Assembly: GCA_024195265.1 (NCBI GenBank)
Contig: JAJLRJ010000004.1
Coordinates: 42,736,488 to 42,800,487, forward strand
Source of the DNA: Dendrophyllia cribrosa
Lineage: Eukaryota; Cnidaria; Anthozoa; Scleractinia; Dendrophylliidae
Direction of reading: 5' to 3'
DNA length: 64,000 nt
Shown here: positions 47,531-60,329 of the stretch, one piece after another
Position numbering within the stretch: position 1 is the first letter of the stretch
How the letters are laid out: each line of letters starts with the position of its first letter
The notes under the pieces: generated by a model
Told to the model about the DNA's origin: nothing
The model's database searches: none
What the model saw: the letters and a program-made list of their open reading frames with translations, nothing else
Program-made: the position numbers and the translations under genes

Positions 47531-50500
47531 AGTAGGTGTAACTGAAGTTGAATTGATGCGGTGTCATTTTAAATCACTGTCTTTTTCTATAGTTGAAACT
47601 ACCGACTGCACGTTTGCTGACTACATAATTTATGGTAGGTGGTAAAATGTGACAAAACCATCCTCTTTTTAACATGGGGTTATAATATAGGAAGGATAGG
47701 TCTAGGAGCGTTAAAATGTCAATTTATCAAGTTTTCAAGCTATCAAGTTAACATCAAAGTTCAGTTGACTCATCACTCAAAGTTACACGCAACATCTCGG
47801 ATGGAAAAGTTGGCTTTCCGGAAAAATCGTGCATTTTTTAACTGGCAACTGAATGAAAACTAACTTCTAACACGAAAGCTACTGCACGGTAAAAATGGTC
47901 AGTTTTCTATTTATCAACAACATCTTACATTTGACACGTGTACTTGTTTGATACTGTAAGATAATTTGCTGGCTCTTATTTATTAGTCAGCGTTTAAATT
48001 CATTCCTTTACAGAGTGGATGATATATCCGCGTTCATTTGTAACATATACATTTCGTTGCTTTGTTCATTGAAAGTAACTTGGCAAAGTCCTGTATTACA
48101 GTTGCACTTATCTATGGAGCTTAACCGGTAAGCAAAGGTCGTGGTGAAATATACGAACATACTCGTAAAATACCACAGAATGGTTAAGGTGGGAGATACC
48201 GGTCAGACCATCACACATGCATTTACCACAGCTAAGCCGTCCCCAGAGAAAAAGGAGAAAGACCAACTAAACCACACGACGCGGTGTCTTTTTCAGTCAA
48301 ACATTGGTGTGTTGATTGGAGTCTTATAATCTGTAGGTGTAACTGCCGAATAAAATTCAATCGCTTAAACAAACACCCAACATTTTGGAAGGTAAAGATG
48401 GATTTCCTGCAAAATCGTTGAGATTTTAACAAATCGGCTCTTTCAACAAACCACGGCTCTCAGGAGTAGTTCATCGATTTACAAGAACACTTAACGGGTG
48501 TATTTTATTCGTTCTATTTACCATTTTCCATTTGAGCGAAATCTGATGTGCATGTTTGTTCTTATGATCGTTTATGGTGTGTGGGTCTCGAACACACCAA
48601 ACCGCGTCCGGCCACATTCATTCGATCGGTTTTTCATATTTAGTAGGTACGCGGAATTCGTCAGTTTTTTCTTTAAAAAGGTATGTATATAACTTAAAGA
48701 AGGTATCATGTGGCGAAAGATTCGTGAAATTTGTTTGTTTCTCAAGAGTTGTGGTAAATGGTGGAAAATTACCAAAAACTTGTATTTTTTAACCACGACA
48801 TTCAACAGCCTCAATCTGCCGCCTTAGATCTATTGTTTTTAAAGAGAATACCAAGAACAACAAGTAGTTTTTCCCATCTAGAACAATCACCAAAATAAAT
48901 CTAAATTACTAAAAAAAATCACGTCTACTTAAAAGGTAACACACTCGTGCCGAACCACAGAGGGGCTAACTTGAAGGTGGGGCGCGCCGTTCGCACCATC
49001 GACCATTTGTGACAGCTGTCACGTCTAGATTAAACAACTTATACCTAGAAAACTAACTTGTAATACAAAATCTACTGTACGATAAAGTTTGTCAGTTTGC
49101 TATTCATAAGCGATTTGCCGCTAGGTTTGACAGGTGTACTTGTCTGACGCTGTGAGTCAATTTCTCGGCTCTTATTCATTGGTCACCGCATTCATTCATC
49201 TATTTCCATCCAGAGTGGATGATGTATCCGCGCACTCATTTGTAACATATACATTTAGTTGCTTTGTTGATTGAAAGTAACTTCGTAAAGTCCTGTGTTA
49301 AACTTTGCACTTATCTATGGAGCTTAACCGATAAGCTAAGGCCGTGGTGACATATACGAACATACCCGTAAAAGACCACAGAATGGTTAAGATGGGAGGT
49401 ACCGGTCTGACAATGACACATTTACCGCAGCTTCGGTGTCCCTGGAGAAAAAGGAGTAAAACCAACTCAACCACACAACGCAGTGTCCTTTTCAGTAAAA
49501 CATTGGTGTGTTGATTAGAGTCTTAATCTGTAGCTGCCGACTGAGCGTTTGCTCTCTAGATATGGTAAGTGGTGAAATGTGACAAAAAATGTCCTCTTTT
49601 AATACAGGGAGGATAGGTCTCGGAGCGTTGTGATGTTAGTTTATCAAGTTATCACGAAAGTCAAGTTAACTCCAAACCCAATCAAGACGGGGTTTACTGA
49701 ACAAATAAAATTAATTCACTCAAACTAACACCCAACATCTTGGATGGTAAAGATGGATTTCCTGCAAAATCGTCGAGATTTTAACAAATCAGCTCTATTA
49801 ACAAACCACGGCTCTCAGGAGTAGTTCATCGATTTACAAGAAAACTTAACGGGTGTGTTTTGTTCGTTCTATTTACCATTTTCCATTTGAGCGAAATCTG
49901 ATGTGCATGTTTGTTCTTATGATCGTTTATGGTGTGTGGGTCTCGAACACACCAAACCGCGTCCGGCCACATTCATTCGATCGGTATTTGATATTTAGTA
50001 GGTACGCGGAATTCGTCAGTGTTTTTCTTTAAAAAGGTATGTATATAACGTAAAGAAGGTATCATGTGGCGAACGTTTCGTGAAATTTGTTTGTTTCTCA
50101 AGAGTTGTGGTAAATGGTGGAAAATTACCAAAAACTTGTATTTTTTAACCACGACATTCAACAGCCTCAATCTGCCGCCTTAGATCTATTGTTTTTAGAG
50201 AGCATACCAAAAACAACAAGTAGTTTTTCCCATCTAGAACAATCACCAAAATAAAACTAAATTACTAAAAAAAATCACGTCTACTTAAAAGGTAACAAAC
50301 TCGTGCCGAACCACAGAGGGGCTAACTTGAAGGTGGGGCGCGCCGTTCGCACAATCGCCCATTTGTCACAGCTGTCGCGTTTAGATTGAACAACTTATAC
50401 CTAGAAAACTAACTTGTAATACAAAATCTACTGTACGATAAAGTTTGTCAGTTTGCTATTCATAAGCGATTTGCCGCTAGGTTTGACAGGTGTACTTGTC

Positions 50501-53108
50501 TGACGCTGTGAGTCAATTTCTCGACTCTTATTCCTTGGTCACCGCATTCATTCATTTATTTCCATCCAGAGTGGATGATGTATCCGCGCACTCATTTGTA
50601 ACATATACATTTAGTTGCTTTGCTGATTGAAAGTAACTTGGCCAAGTCCTGTGTTAAAGTTGCACTTATCTATGGAGCTTCACCGATAAGCTAAGGCCGT
50701 GGTGAAATATACGGACATACTCGTAAATGACCACAGAATGGTTAAGATGGGAGGCACCGGTCTGACAATGACACATTTACCGCAGCTTCGGGGTCCCTGG
50801 AGAAAAAGGAGTAAAATCAACTAAACAACACAACGCGGTGTCTTTTTCAGTAAAACATTGGTGTGTTGATTACAGTCTTAATCTATAGCTGCAAGTGCAG
50901 ACCGAACGTTTGCACTCTAGATATGGTAAGTGGTAAAATGTGACAAAAAATGTCCTCTTTTGACCACGTGCTTTAAATACAGGGAGGACAGGTCTCGGAG
51001 CGTTGCAATGTCAGTTTATCAAGTTGTCAAGTTATCACGAAAGTCAAGTTGACTTCAAACCCAATCAAGACAGGTTTACTGAATAAATAAAATTAAATCA
51101 CTCACACTAACATACAACATCTCGGATGGTCAAGATGGATTTCCTGCAAAATCGTTCAGTTTCTCTTTCCCAGCTTTACTCCGTCGAGCGAGAAACGTTG
51201 AAACTGCTGACTGAGAGTTTACTGACTAGATATAGTAGGTGGTGAAATGTGAAAAAATGTCATCTTTTGAACATCGGCTTTTAATATAGGTAGGATAGGT
51301 CTAGGAGCGTCAAAATGTCAGTTTACCAAGTTGACAAGTTATCAAACTACCATGAAAGTCAAGTTGACTTCAAACCCAAAATCGCGCACTTTTTAGCAAA
51401 GCAGCTCTTTTAACAAAGTTAACCAGCTCTCTACTAGGAGTAGTTCATCAATTTACACGAAAACTGAACGGAAGCATTTCATTCTTCCGCGGTGGTCCCC
51501 TTATTTTATTGAAGCCGTATCACTAAGTGCCTTTTGGTAGAAAATGAGCGAAATCTGTTGTTCATGTTTGTTCTTATGTTCGTTTGTGGCGGGTGGCTCT
51601 CGGACACACCAAAGTGCGTCGGGTCACGCTCATTCGATCGGTATTTGTCATTTAGTAGGTATACGCGCAAGCCAACATGTGGCGAACGTTTCGTGAAATT
51701 CGTTTTTCCAGTTTTCAAGAGTTGTGGTAAATGGTCAAAATTGACCAAAAACTTGTATTTTTTAACCACGACATTCAACAGCCTTAATCTGCCGCTTAGA
51801 TCTATTATTTTCAAAGGGCATACAAAGTACAACAACTATTTTTTTTTCAACTAGAAAAATCGCCTAAATAAATTTAAATCACTAAAATAGAGGCTAAGAG
51901 AGAAAAGAAAAAAAAGAAGCTAAGGGGGGGGGCGCACCGTTAGCACCATCGCCCATTTCTGAAAGCCGTCGCGTCGTTATTGAACAGCTAATGCCGGGAA
52001 AACTAACTTCTAACAAGAAATCTACTGCAAAACTTTGCTATTCATCAGCAACTTGCTAGGTTTGACAGTTGTACTTGTTTGACGCAGTGAGTCAATTTGT
52101 CGGCTCTTTTTCATTGGTCATCGTGTTCATTCATGCATTCATTCCCAGCCAGAGCGGATGATCTTTCCGCCTTCATTTGTAACATATACATTTCGTTGCT
52201 TTGGTGATTGAAAGGCACAACGAAACCACACGACGCGGGGTCTTTTTCAGTAAAACGTTGGTGTGTTGATTGAAGTATTGTTCTGCAGCTGTAACTGCCG
52301 ACTGAGAGTTTGCTCTCTAGATGTAGTAAGCTTAAGTGGTGAAATGTGACAAAAAATGTCCTCTTTTGACCACGGGCTTTTAATACAGGAACGATAGGTC
52401 CAATCGGAGGGTTACAATGTCATTTTATCAAGTTGTCAAGTTATCACGAAAGTCAAGTCAACTTCAAACCCAATCAAGACGGGGCTTACTAAAAAATTTA
52501 AATTAAATCACTCAAACTAACAAAGTCTTGGATGGTAAACTGATTGATTTCCTGCAAAATCGTTCAGTTTTTAACAAAGCAGCTCTTTTAACAAACCACG
52601 GCTCTCAGGAATAGTTCATCGATTTAGAAGAAAACTGAACGGATGAATTTATCGTTACATTTAATTACCATTTTCCACTAGAACGAAATCTGATGTGCAT
52701 GTTTGTTCTTATAATCGTTTGTGGTGGGTGGCTCTCGGACGCACCAAACCGCGTCGGTTCACGATCGTTCGATCGGCATTTGCTATTGAGTGGGTATGCG
52801 CAAGCCATCAGGTTTTTCTTAAAGGAGGTATATTTTCTTCTTAAAGAAGGTATATGGCGAACGCTTCGTGAAATTCGTTTGTTTCTCAAGAGTTGTGGTA
52901 AATGGTGCAAAATGACCAAAAACTTGTATTTTTTAACCACGTCTGCCGCTTTAGATCTATAGTTTTCAAAGAGCATACCAACAACAACATGTATTTTGTC
53001 CGATATAGAACAATCGCCTAAATAAATCGAATTTAATAAAATAGAATTACGTCTACTTAAAAAAAATAACACACTCGTACAGGACCACAGAGAGGCTAAG
53101 TGGGATAA

Positions 53109-53155
<47 letters not shown>

Positions 53156-54487
53156 ATCGTTCGCACCATCGCCCATTTCTGACAGCTGTCGCGTCGGGAT
53201 TGAACAACTAATGCGGGGAAAATTAACTTTTAACACCAAATCTACTGTACGGTAAAGTTTGTCAGTTTGCTATTCATCAGCAACCTGCTAGGTTTGACAG
53301 ATGTACTTGTCTGACGCTGCGAGTCAATTTGACGGCTCTTATTCATTGGTCACCGTGTTCATTCATTCATTCCCATCTAGAGTGGATGATGTATCCGCGC
53401 GCAAATTTGTAACATATGCATTTAGTTGCTTTGTTGATTGAAAGTAACTTGTCGAAGTCCTGTGTCACAGTTGCACTTATCTATGGAGCCTTAGCCAACT
53501 AGCTACAGACGTTGTGAAACAGATAAACATGCACGTAAAAAAACCCAGAGCGGTTCGGTGGGACACACCGGCCTGACCATCACACATTTACCACAGCTAC
53601 GGCGTTCCTGAAAAAAAGGAGCGAGACCAACTAAACCCCACGACGCGGTTTCTTTTTTCAGTAAAACGTTGGTGTGTTGATTGCAGTCTTGTTCTATAGC
53701 TGTAATTGCCGACTGAGCGTTTGCTCTCTAGATATGGTAAATGGTTAAATGTGACAAAAAATGTCCTCTTTTGACCACCTGCTTTAAATACAGGGAGGAC
53801 AGGTCTCGGAGCGTTGCAATGTCAGTTTATCAAGTTGTCAAGTTATCACGAAAGTCAAGTTGACTTCAAACCCAATCAAGACCGGGTTTAATGAATAAAA
53901 AAAATTAATCAACATACAACATCTCGGATGGTAAAGATGGATTTCCTCATAGTGCAAAACCGTTCAGTTTCTCTTTCCCAGCTTTACTCCGTCGAGCGAG
54001 AAACGTTGAAACTGCTGACTGAGAGTTTACTGACTAGATATAGTAGGTGGTGAAATGTGAAAAAATGTCATCTTTTGAACATCGGCTTTTAATATAGGTA
54101 GGATAGGTCTAGGAGCGTTAAAATGTCAGTTTACTAAGTTGACAAGTTATCAAACTACCATGAAAGTCAAGTTGACTTCAAACCCAAAATCGTGCACTTT
54201 TTAGCAAAGCAGCTCTTTTAACAAAGTTAACCAGCTCTCTACTAGGAGTAGTTCATCAATTTACACGAAAACTGAACGGAAGCATTTCATTCTTCCGCGG
54301 TGGTCCCCTTATTTTATTGAAGCCGTATCACTAAGTGCCTTTTGGTAGAAAATGAGCGAAATCTGTTGTTCATGTTTGTTCTTATGTTCGTTTGTGGCGG
54401 GTGGCTCTCGGACACTCCAAAGTGCGTCGGGTCACGCTCATTCGATCGGTATTTGTCATTTAGTAGGTATACGCGCAATCCAACATA
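47531..54487. repeat. Tandem array of 1.1-1.7 kb units, forward arm
   Basis: This continues past the point where the left copy is cut by the gap. 'cttatctatggagctt' recurs at about 48113, 49313, 50672 and 53479; the unit near 52.2 kb lacks that segment and is short (about 1.1 kb). Heads with 'gagcgaaatctg' lie near 48535, 49891, 51546, 52683 and 54355. No intact gene is seen; the short frames differ from unit to unit by stops and indels. Confidence 0.8.
53109..53152. repeat. Poly-G tract (44 G)
   Basis: The longest homopolymer in the window. It lies inside a tandem unit at a place where other units have only a short 'ggtggggcgc'. Its length is unreliable in any assembly. Confidence 0.9.
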
Positions 54488-54735
54488 TGACCGCCACAAG
54501 CTAAAAATAGAGCATGATGTTATTGATAAAACCCGTCAAACCAGTTAAAAACCGGTTATACGTTAATGAGAATCCACCGCATTTTATTCATGAGATAAAA
54601 AAAATAGCCTATGACGTCACCCCTGTTAATTGATTCCACTGCAAATTAATGAGATTCCAGCGCAAAAATACGGCTAATTTCATTCTCCTATACTACTGAT
54701 AATCATAATAGGCAGAGGATTTTGCCGACTTGAAG
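54488..54735 (+). repeat. Dispersed 250-bp element at the palindrome centre
   Basis: It starts 'atgaccgccacaagctaaaa' and ends near 'ctcctatactactgataatc'. A second copy in the same orientation lies at 59518-59750. It forms most of the spacer between the forward and inverted arrays. Confidence 0.7.
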
Positions 54736-54755
54736 TGGGCGTAATAAAATGCCGA

Positions 54756-57700
54756 TGCCGTTCAGTATGTCCGAAACCCACCTGCTATAAATAAACGATC
54801 ATAATTAAACAAAGATGAACATCAGATTTCGCTCATTTTCTACTAAAAGGTGGTCAACGATACGACTTCGATAAAATAAGGGAACCACCTAAAGAAATCA
54901 AATGCTTCTGTTCAGTTTTCGTGTAAATCGATAAAACTACTCTTGAGAGGCCATCTTAAAAACTGAACGATTGTGCAGGAAATCCATCTTAGTTTCCATC
55001 CGAGATGATGCGTATAAGTTTGGGTGACTTAATTGTTTCTCAGGTAGCCTCGTCTTGATTGGGATTGATGTTAACTTGACTTTCGTGACAACTTGATAAC
55101 TCGACAATTTTACAAACTGAATTTTAATGTTTCTAGTCCTAGTCCAGTCTTCTAATATAACCTATATTTAATACCGTGGTCAAAAGAGAGAATTTTTGTT
55201 ACATTTCACCACTTAACATATCTAGAGAGTAAAAGCTACAGAACAAGACTCCAAAAAACCGCAAACGTTTTACTGACACTGTGTCGTGTGGTTTAGTTGA
55301 TCTCACTCCTTTTTTCCAGGGACACCGTAGCTGTAGTAAATGTGTTATGGCCAGGCCGGTACGTCCCACCTTAACCGCTCTAGGGTCCTCTTCGCGTGGT
55401 TTCTTTGTTTCACCACAACCGTAGCTAGTGGGCTAAAACTCCATAGATAAGTGCAACTACTAAACACAGGACTTCGCCAGTTATTTTAAATATACATCTA
55501 CATGTTACAAATGAGCGCGGATACATCATCCACTCTGGATGGGAATGAATGAATGAATGAATGAACACGGTGACCAATGAAAAAGAGCCGACAAATTGAC
55601 TCACGCCGTCAAATAAGTACACCTGTCAAACCTAGCAAGTTGCTAATGAATAGCAAACAGACAAACTTTATCGTACAGTAGATTTCTTGTTACAAGTTAG
55701 TTTTCCCGGCATTAGTTGTTCAATCCCGACGCGACAGCTGTCACAAATGGGCTATGGTGAAAACAGCGCGCCCCGCCTTCAAGTTAGCCTCTCTACGGTC
55801 ATGTGCACGAGTTTGTTACTTTTTAGTAGATGCGATTCTATTCCTGTAATGTAGATTATTTATGCGATTGTTCTAGATGGGAAAAAATACTTGTTGTTCT
55901 AAGGCGGCAGATTGACTCTGTTGAATGTCGTGGTTAAAAAATACAAGTTTTTGGTCATTTTGCACCATTTACCACAACTCTTGAGAAACAAATGAATTTC
56001 GCGAAACGCTCGCTCCACATGATACCTTCTTTAAGAAAAATACATACCTTCTTTAAGACAAAAAAAATGATGGCTTGGGCATACCTACTAAATATCAAAT
56101 ACCGATCGGATGAACGTGACCCGATGCGGTTTGTTGTGTCCGAGAACCACCCACCATAAACGATCATAAGAACAAACATGCACATCAGATTTCGTCCAAA
56201 TCGAAAATGGAAATTAAATGAAACGATTGAAATTCATCTGTTCATTTTACTCCTAAATCGATGGACTGCTTCTGAGAGCCGTGGTTTGTTAAAAGAGCTG
56301 CTTTGTTAAAAACTGAACGATTTTGCAGGAAATCCATCTTTACCATCCGAGATGTGTTAGTGTGGGTGATTTACTTTTATTTATTCAGTAAACCCTGTCT
56401 TGATTGGGTTTGAAGTCAACTTGACTTTCGTGATGACTTGACAACTTGATAAAATGACATTGTAACTCTTCGACTGGACCTATCCTCCCTGTATTAAAAG
56501 CACGTGGTCAAAAGAGGACATTTTTTGTCATATTTCACCACTTACTATATCTAGATAGCAAACGCTCAGTAGGCAGTTACAGCTGCAGAACAAGACTCCA
56601 ATCAACACACCAACGTTTTACTGAAAAAGACCCCGCGTCGTGTGGTTTAGTTGTGCCCTTCAATCACCAAAGCAACGAAATGTATATGTTCCAAATGAAG
56701 GCGAAAACATCATCCCCTCTGGATGGGAATGAATGCATGAATGAACACGGTGACCAATGGAAAAGAGCCGACAAATTGACTCACAGCGTCAAACAAGAAC
56801 ACCTGTCAAACCTAGCAAGTTGCTGATGAATAGCAAACTGTTGCAGTAGAGTTCTTGTTAGAAGTTAGTTTTTCCGGCATTAGGTGTTCAATACCGACGC
56901 GACAGCTTTCATAAATGGGCGATGGTGCTAACGTTGCGCCCCGCCTTAGCCTCTCTGTGGTCCTGTACGAGTGTATTATTTTATTAAGTAGACGTCATTC
57001 TATTTTATTAATTTCGATGTATTAAGGCGATTTTTATATATCGGAAGAAATATATGTTGTTCTTGGTATGCTCTTTAAAAAACTATAGATCTAAAGCGGC
57101 AGATTAAGGCCGTTGAATGTCGTGGTTAAAAGATACAAGTTTTCGGTCAATTTCCACCATTTACCACAACTCTTGAGAACTGGACAAACGAATTTCACGA
57201 AACGTTCGCCACATGTTGGCTTGCGCGTACCTACTAAATGGCAAATACCGATCGAATGAGCGTGACCGGACGCACTTTGGTGTGTCCGAGAGCCACCCGC
57301 CACAAACGATCATAAGAACAAACATGAACAACAGATTTCGCTCATTTTCTACCAAAAGGCCCTTAGTGATACGGCTTCAATAAAATAAGGGGACCACCGG
57401 AACAATGAAATGCTTCCGTTCAGTTTACGTGTAAATTGATGAACTACTTCTAGCAGAGAGCTCGTTAACTTTGTTAAAAAGTGCACGATTTTGGGTTTGA
57501 AGTCAACTTGACTTTCATGATAGGTTGATAACTTGTCAACTTGATAAACTGACATTTTTTATCCTACCTATATTAAAAGACGATGTTCAAACGATGACAT
57601 TTTTTCACATTTCACCACCTACTATATCTAGTCAGTAAACGCTCAGTCAGCAGTTTCAACGTTTCTCGCTCGACGGAGTAAAGCTGGGAAAGAGAAACTG

Positions 57701-58803
57701 AACGATTTTGCAGGAAATCCATCTTTACCATCCGAGATGTTGTATTTTAGTGTGAGTGATTTAATTTTATTTATTCAGTAAACCTGTCTTGATTGGGTTT
57801 GAAGTCAACTTGACTTTCGTGATAACTTGACAACTTGATAAACTGACATTGCAACGCTCCGAGACCTGTCCTCCCTGTAATTAAAGTAGGTGGTCAAAAG
57901 AAGACATTTTTTGTCACATTTCACCATTTACCATATCTAGAGAGCAAACGCTCAGTCGGCAATTACAGCTATATAACAAGACTGCAATCAACACACCAAC
58001 GTTTTACTGAAAAAAGAAACTGCGTCGTGTGGTTTAGTTGGTCTCGCTCCTTTTTTCCAGGAACGCCGTAGCTGTGGTAAATGTGTGATGGTCAGGCCGG
58101 TGTGTCCCACCGGAACCGCTTTGGTTTTTTTTACGTGTATGTTTCTCTGTTTCAAAACGTCCGTAGCTAGTTGGCTAAAGCTCCATAGATAAGTGCAACT
58201 GTGACACAGGACTTCGCCAAGTTACTTTCAATCAACAAAGCAACTAAATGTATATGTTACAAGTTAGCGCGCGGATACATCGTCCACTCTAGATGGGAAT
58301 GAATGAATGAACACGGTGACCAATGAATAAGAGCCGTCAAATTGACTCGCAGCGTCAGACAAGTACATCTGTCAAACCTAGCAGGTTGCTGATGAATAGC
58401 AAACTGACAAAATTTACCTTACAGTAGATTTGGTGTTAAAAGTTAATTTTTCCCGTATTAGTTGTTCAATCCCGACGCGACAGCTGTCAGAAATGGTCGA
58501 TGGTGCGAACGCTCTCTCCCCCTCATCCCACTTAGCCTCTCTGTGGTCCTGTACCAGTGTGTTATTTGATTAAGTAGACGTCTTTCTATTTTATTAATAA
58601 CTTCGATTTATTTAGGCGATTTTTATATATCGGAAGAAATATATGTTGTTCTTGGTATGCTCTTTGAAAAACTGTAGATTCAAAGCGGCAGATAGTAAGG
58701 CTGTTGAATGTCGTGGTTAAAAAATACAAGTTTTCGGTCAGTTTCCACCATTTACCACAACTCTTGAGAACTGGACAAACGAATTTCACGAAACGTTCGC
58801 CAC
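54756..58803. repeat. Inverted arm of the tandem array
   Basis: Reverse-strand copies of the array units. From the centre outward come a long-type head (about 54840), a full unit (55440), a regular head (56190), a short unit lacking the 'ttatctatggagctt' segment (about 56.7 kb), a long-type head (57340) and a full unit (58190). The forward arm has the same order outward (54355, 53479, 52683, 52.2 kb, 51546, 50672). The outer end is cut by the foldback element at 58804. Confidence 0.8.
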
Positions 58804-59517
58804 GATTGGTAGAACCGATTTGACAAGTTTTGACCGCCTTTTAGGTAGATGACGTCATAGGTTATTTGTTTTGAACTCATGAATAAAATGCTGTGGTATC
58901 TCATTCCACAATTCTATTGATTTCACCACCACCACGATTCTGTTGTTTTCACCACCACCACCACCACCACAATTCTGTTGTTTTCAACACCACCACCACC
59001 ACCACCACCGCCACCACCACCACAATTCTATTGTTATTACCACCACCACCACCAGCACCGCCACCACCTCCACCACCACCACAATTCTATTGTTTTCACC
59101 ACCACCAAAACCACAATTGTATTGTTTTCACCACCACCACCACCACCGCCGCCACCACCACCACCACCACCACCACCACCACCACCACCACCACCACCAC
59201 CACCACCACCACCACAATTCCATTGTTTTCACCACCACCACCACCACAATTCCATTGTTTTCATTTCTATTGTGGTGGTGGTGTTGAAAACAATAGAATT
59301 GTGGTGGTGGTGGTGGTGAAAAAAAAAAGAATTGTTGTGGTGATGAAATGAATAGAATTGTGGTGGTGGTGAAATGAATAGAATTGTGGTGGTGGTGAAA
59401 TCAATAGAATTGTGGAATGAGATACCACAGCATTTTATTCATGAGTTCAAAACAAATAACCTATGACGTCATTTACCTAAAAGGCGGTCAAAACTTGTCA
59501 AATCGGTTCTACCAATC
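58804..59517. mobile_element. Foldback element with long terminal inverted repeats and (ACC)n/(GGT)n arms
   Basis: GATTGGTAGAACCGATTTGA at the left end is the exact reverse complement of the right end. Pairing continues for roughly 130 bases on each side through 'atgacgtcataggttattt' (one side varies slightly) and 'gtggtatctcattccacaat'. No clear target duplication and no transposase frame. A partly related sequence ('acgtcat', 'catgagt') appears in the adjoining element at 59518. Confidence 0.75.
58920..59403. repeat. Compound minisatellite: ACAATTCTATTGTTTTC plus (ACC)n, inverting at about 59270
   Basis: Blocks of (ACC)n separated by 'acaattctattgttttc' variants run forward for about eight repeats. 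After about 59265 the complement, 'gaaaacaatagaattgt' plus (GGT)n, runs for about five more. The longest ACC block is about 59135-59214. Frames through it (His, Pro or Thr repeats) are artefacts of the triplet repeat. Confidence 0.9.
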
Positions 59518-59750
59518 ATGACCGCCACAAGCTAAAAATATAGCATGTTATTGATAAAACCCGTCAAACCAGTTTAAAACCGGTTATACGTTAATGAGAA
59601 TCCACCGCATCTTATTCACGAGATCAAAACAAATAGCCTATGACGTTACCCCTGTTAATTTATTCCACCGCAAATTAATGAGATTCCACCGCAAAAATAC
59701 GTTTAATTTCATTCCTCCTATACTACTATTATCTATTTTGGAAAGTTAAA
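59518..59750 (+). repeat. Second copy of the 250-bp dispersed element
   Basis: Matches 54488-54735 in the same orientation with scattered substitutions and small indels. It abuts the foldback element directly. Confidence 0.7.
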
Positions 59751-60057
59751 TTTAAGTTTGTTTGCTTTCATAGAGCGTTGGGTCTCAGAAAACAGAGAAA
59801 GGTAGTATTATATTCGACGAGTTCAAAAGGTTACATCTGTGGTTTATAATTGGTGATGGATTTCGATCCAGTTTGTTTCTGCTTTAGAAAGAAAAATGAA
59901 AAGTGGGCGTAAAATGCAAATCGATTTCGCTTTTACGCCCACATGAATGACCTCCAAGAAACACTAGAAAAACGCTAGCCTAACTTTAATAACAAGCTCA
60001 TAAACGAAATGGAAGCTGGCCGCAGAAAGCGCATACAGTTCGCATACACTACTGAAA
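59751..60057. other. Intergenic, nothing recognised
   Basis: No gene or repeat supported. Confidence 0.4.
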
Positions 60058-60329
60058 CTAAGAAGACCATGGAAAGAGGATGATCCTAGTGCTAGGATCA
60101 TCCTCTTTCCATGGTCTTCTTAGCACTAGAATCATCCGAGCGCGACATGTTTTCTGCTTTCAGTTTACATGCAAATGGTCGCACGCTAGGATGATCCCAG
60201 CACTAGGATCATCCTATCTGAGAGGTAGAATGATGCTAGCGATACTCCTCGTGCCGCAGTTTTGCATGTAATCCAAATGAACCTCCTAGGATCATCCTAG
60301 CACTAATCAAAGATCATCCTTTTTCCATG
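60058..60329. mobile_element. MITE-like element rich in 'ctagcactaggatcatcct' motifs
   Basis: It begins with a perfect 32-bp palindrome (60058-60089 with 60092-60123, two-base spacer TG) and ends with 'agatcatcctttttccatg', the inverse of 'catggaaagaggatgatc' at the left. Motifs of the form CTAGGATCATCCTAGCACTA recur about five times in both orientations. Non-coding. Confidence 0.65.

Larger units (their letters stand above)
27534..51606. repeat. Block Y, right copy
   Basis: Near-identical to 2949-27033. Every feature below repeats one in the left copy; differences are stated where seen. Substitutions I noticed lie mostly after 47.5 kb (for example at the positions matching 23003, 23524, 23815, 24567, 25395, 25954 and 26817). 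Confidence 0.95.

Noticed and set aside
51534..51854. Frames starting MVENERNLLFMF recurring in array units
   Set aside because: Similar starts recur because the units are repeats; downstream sequence diverges in frame and length in each unit, with no purifying pattern visible.
52665..53207. 180-codon reverse frame with poly-Pro in the repeat array
   Set aside because: The poly-Pro is the 44-base G-run, and the frame is not kept in neighbouring units.
58893..59351. Open frames of 113-152 codons rich in His, Thr or Pro
   Set aside because: Products of the (ACC)n repeat read in three frames; no start context, splice sites or domain.
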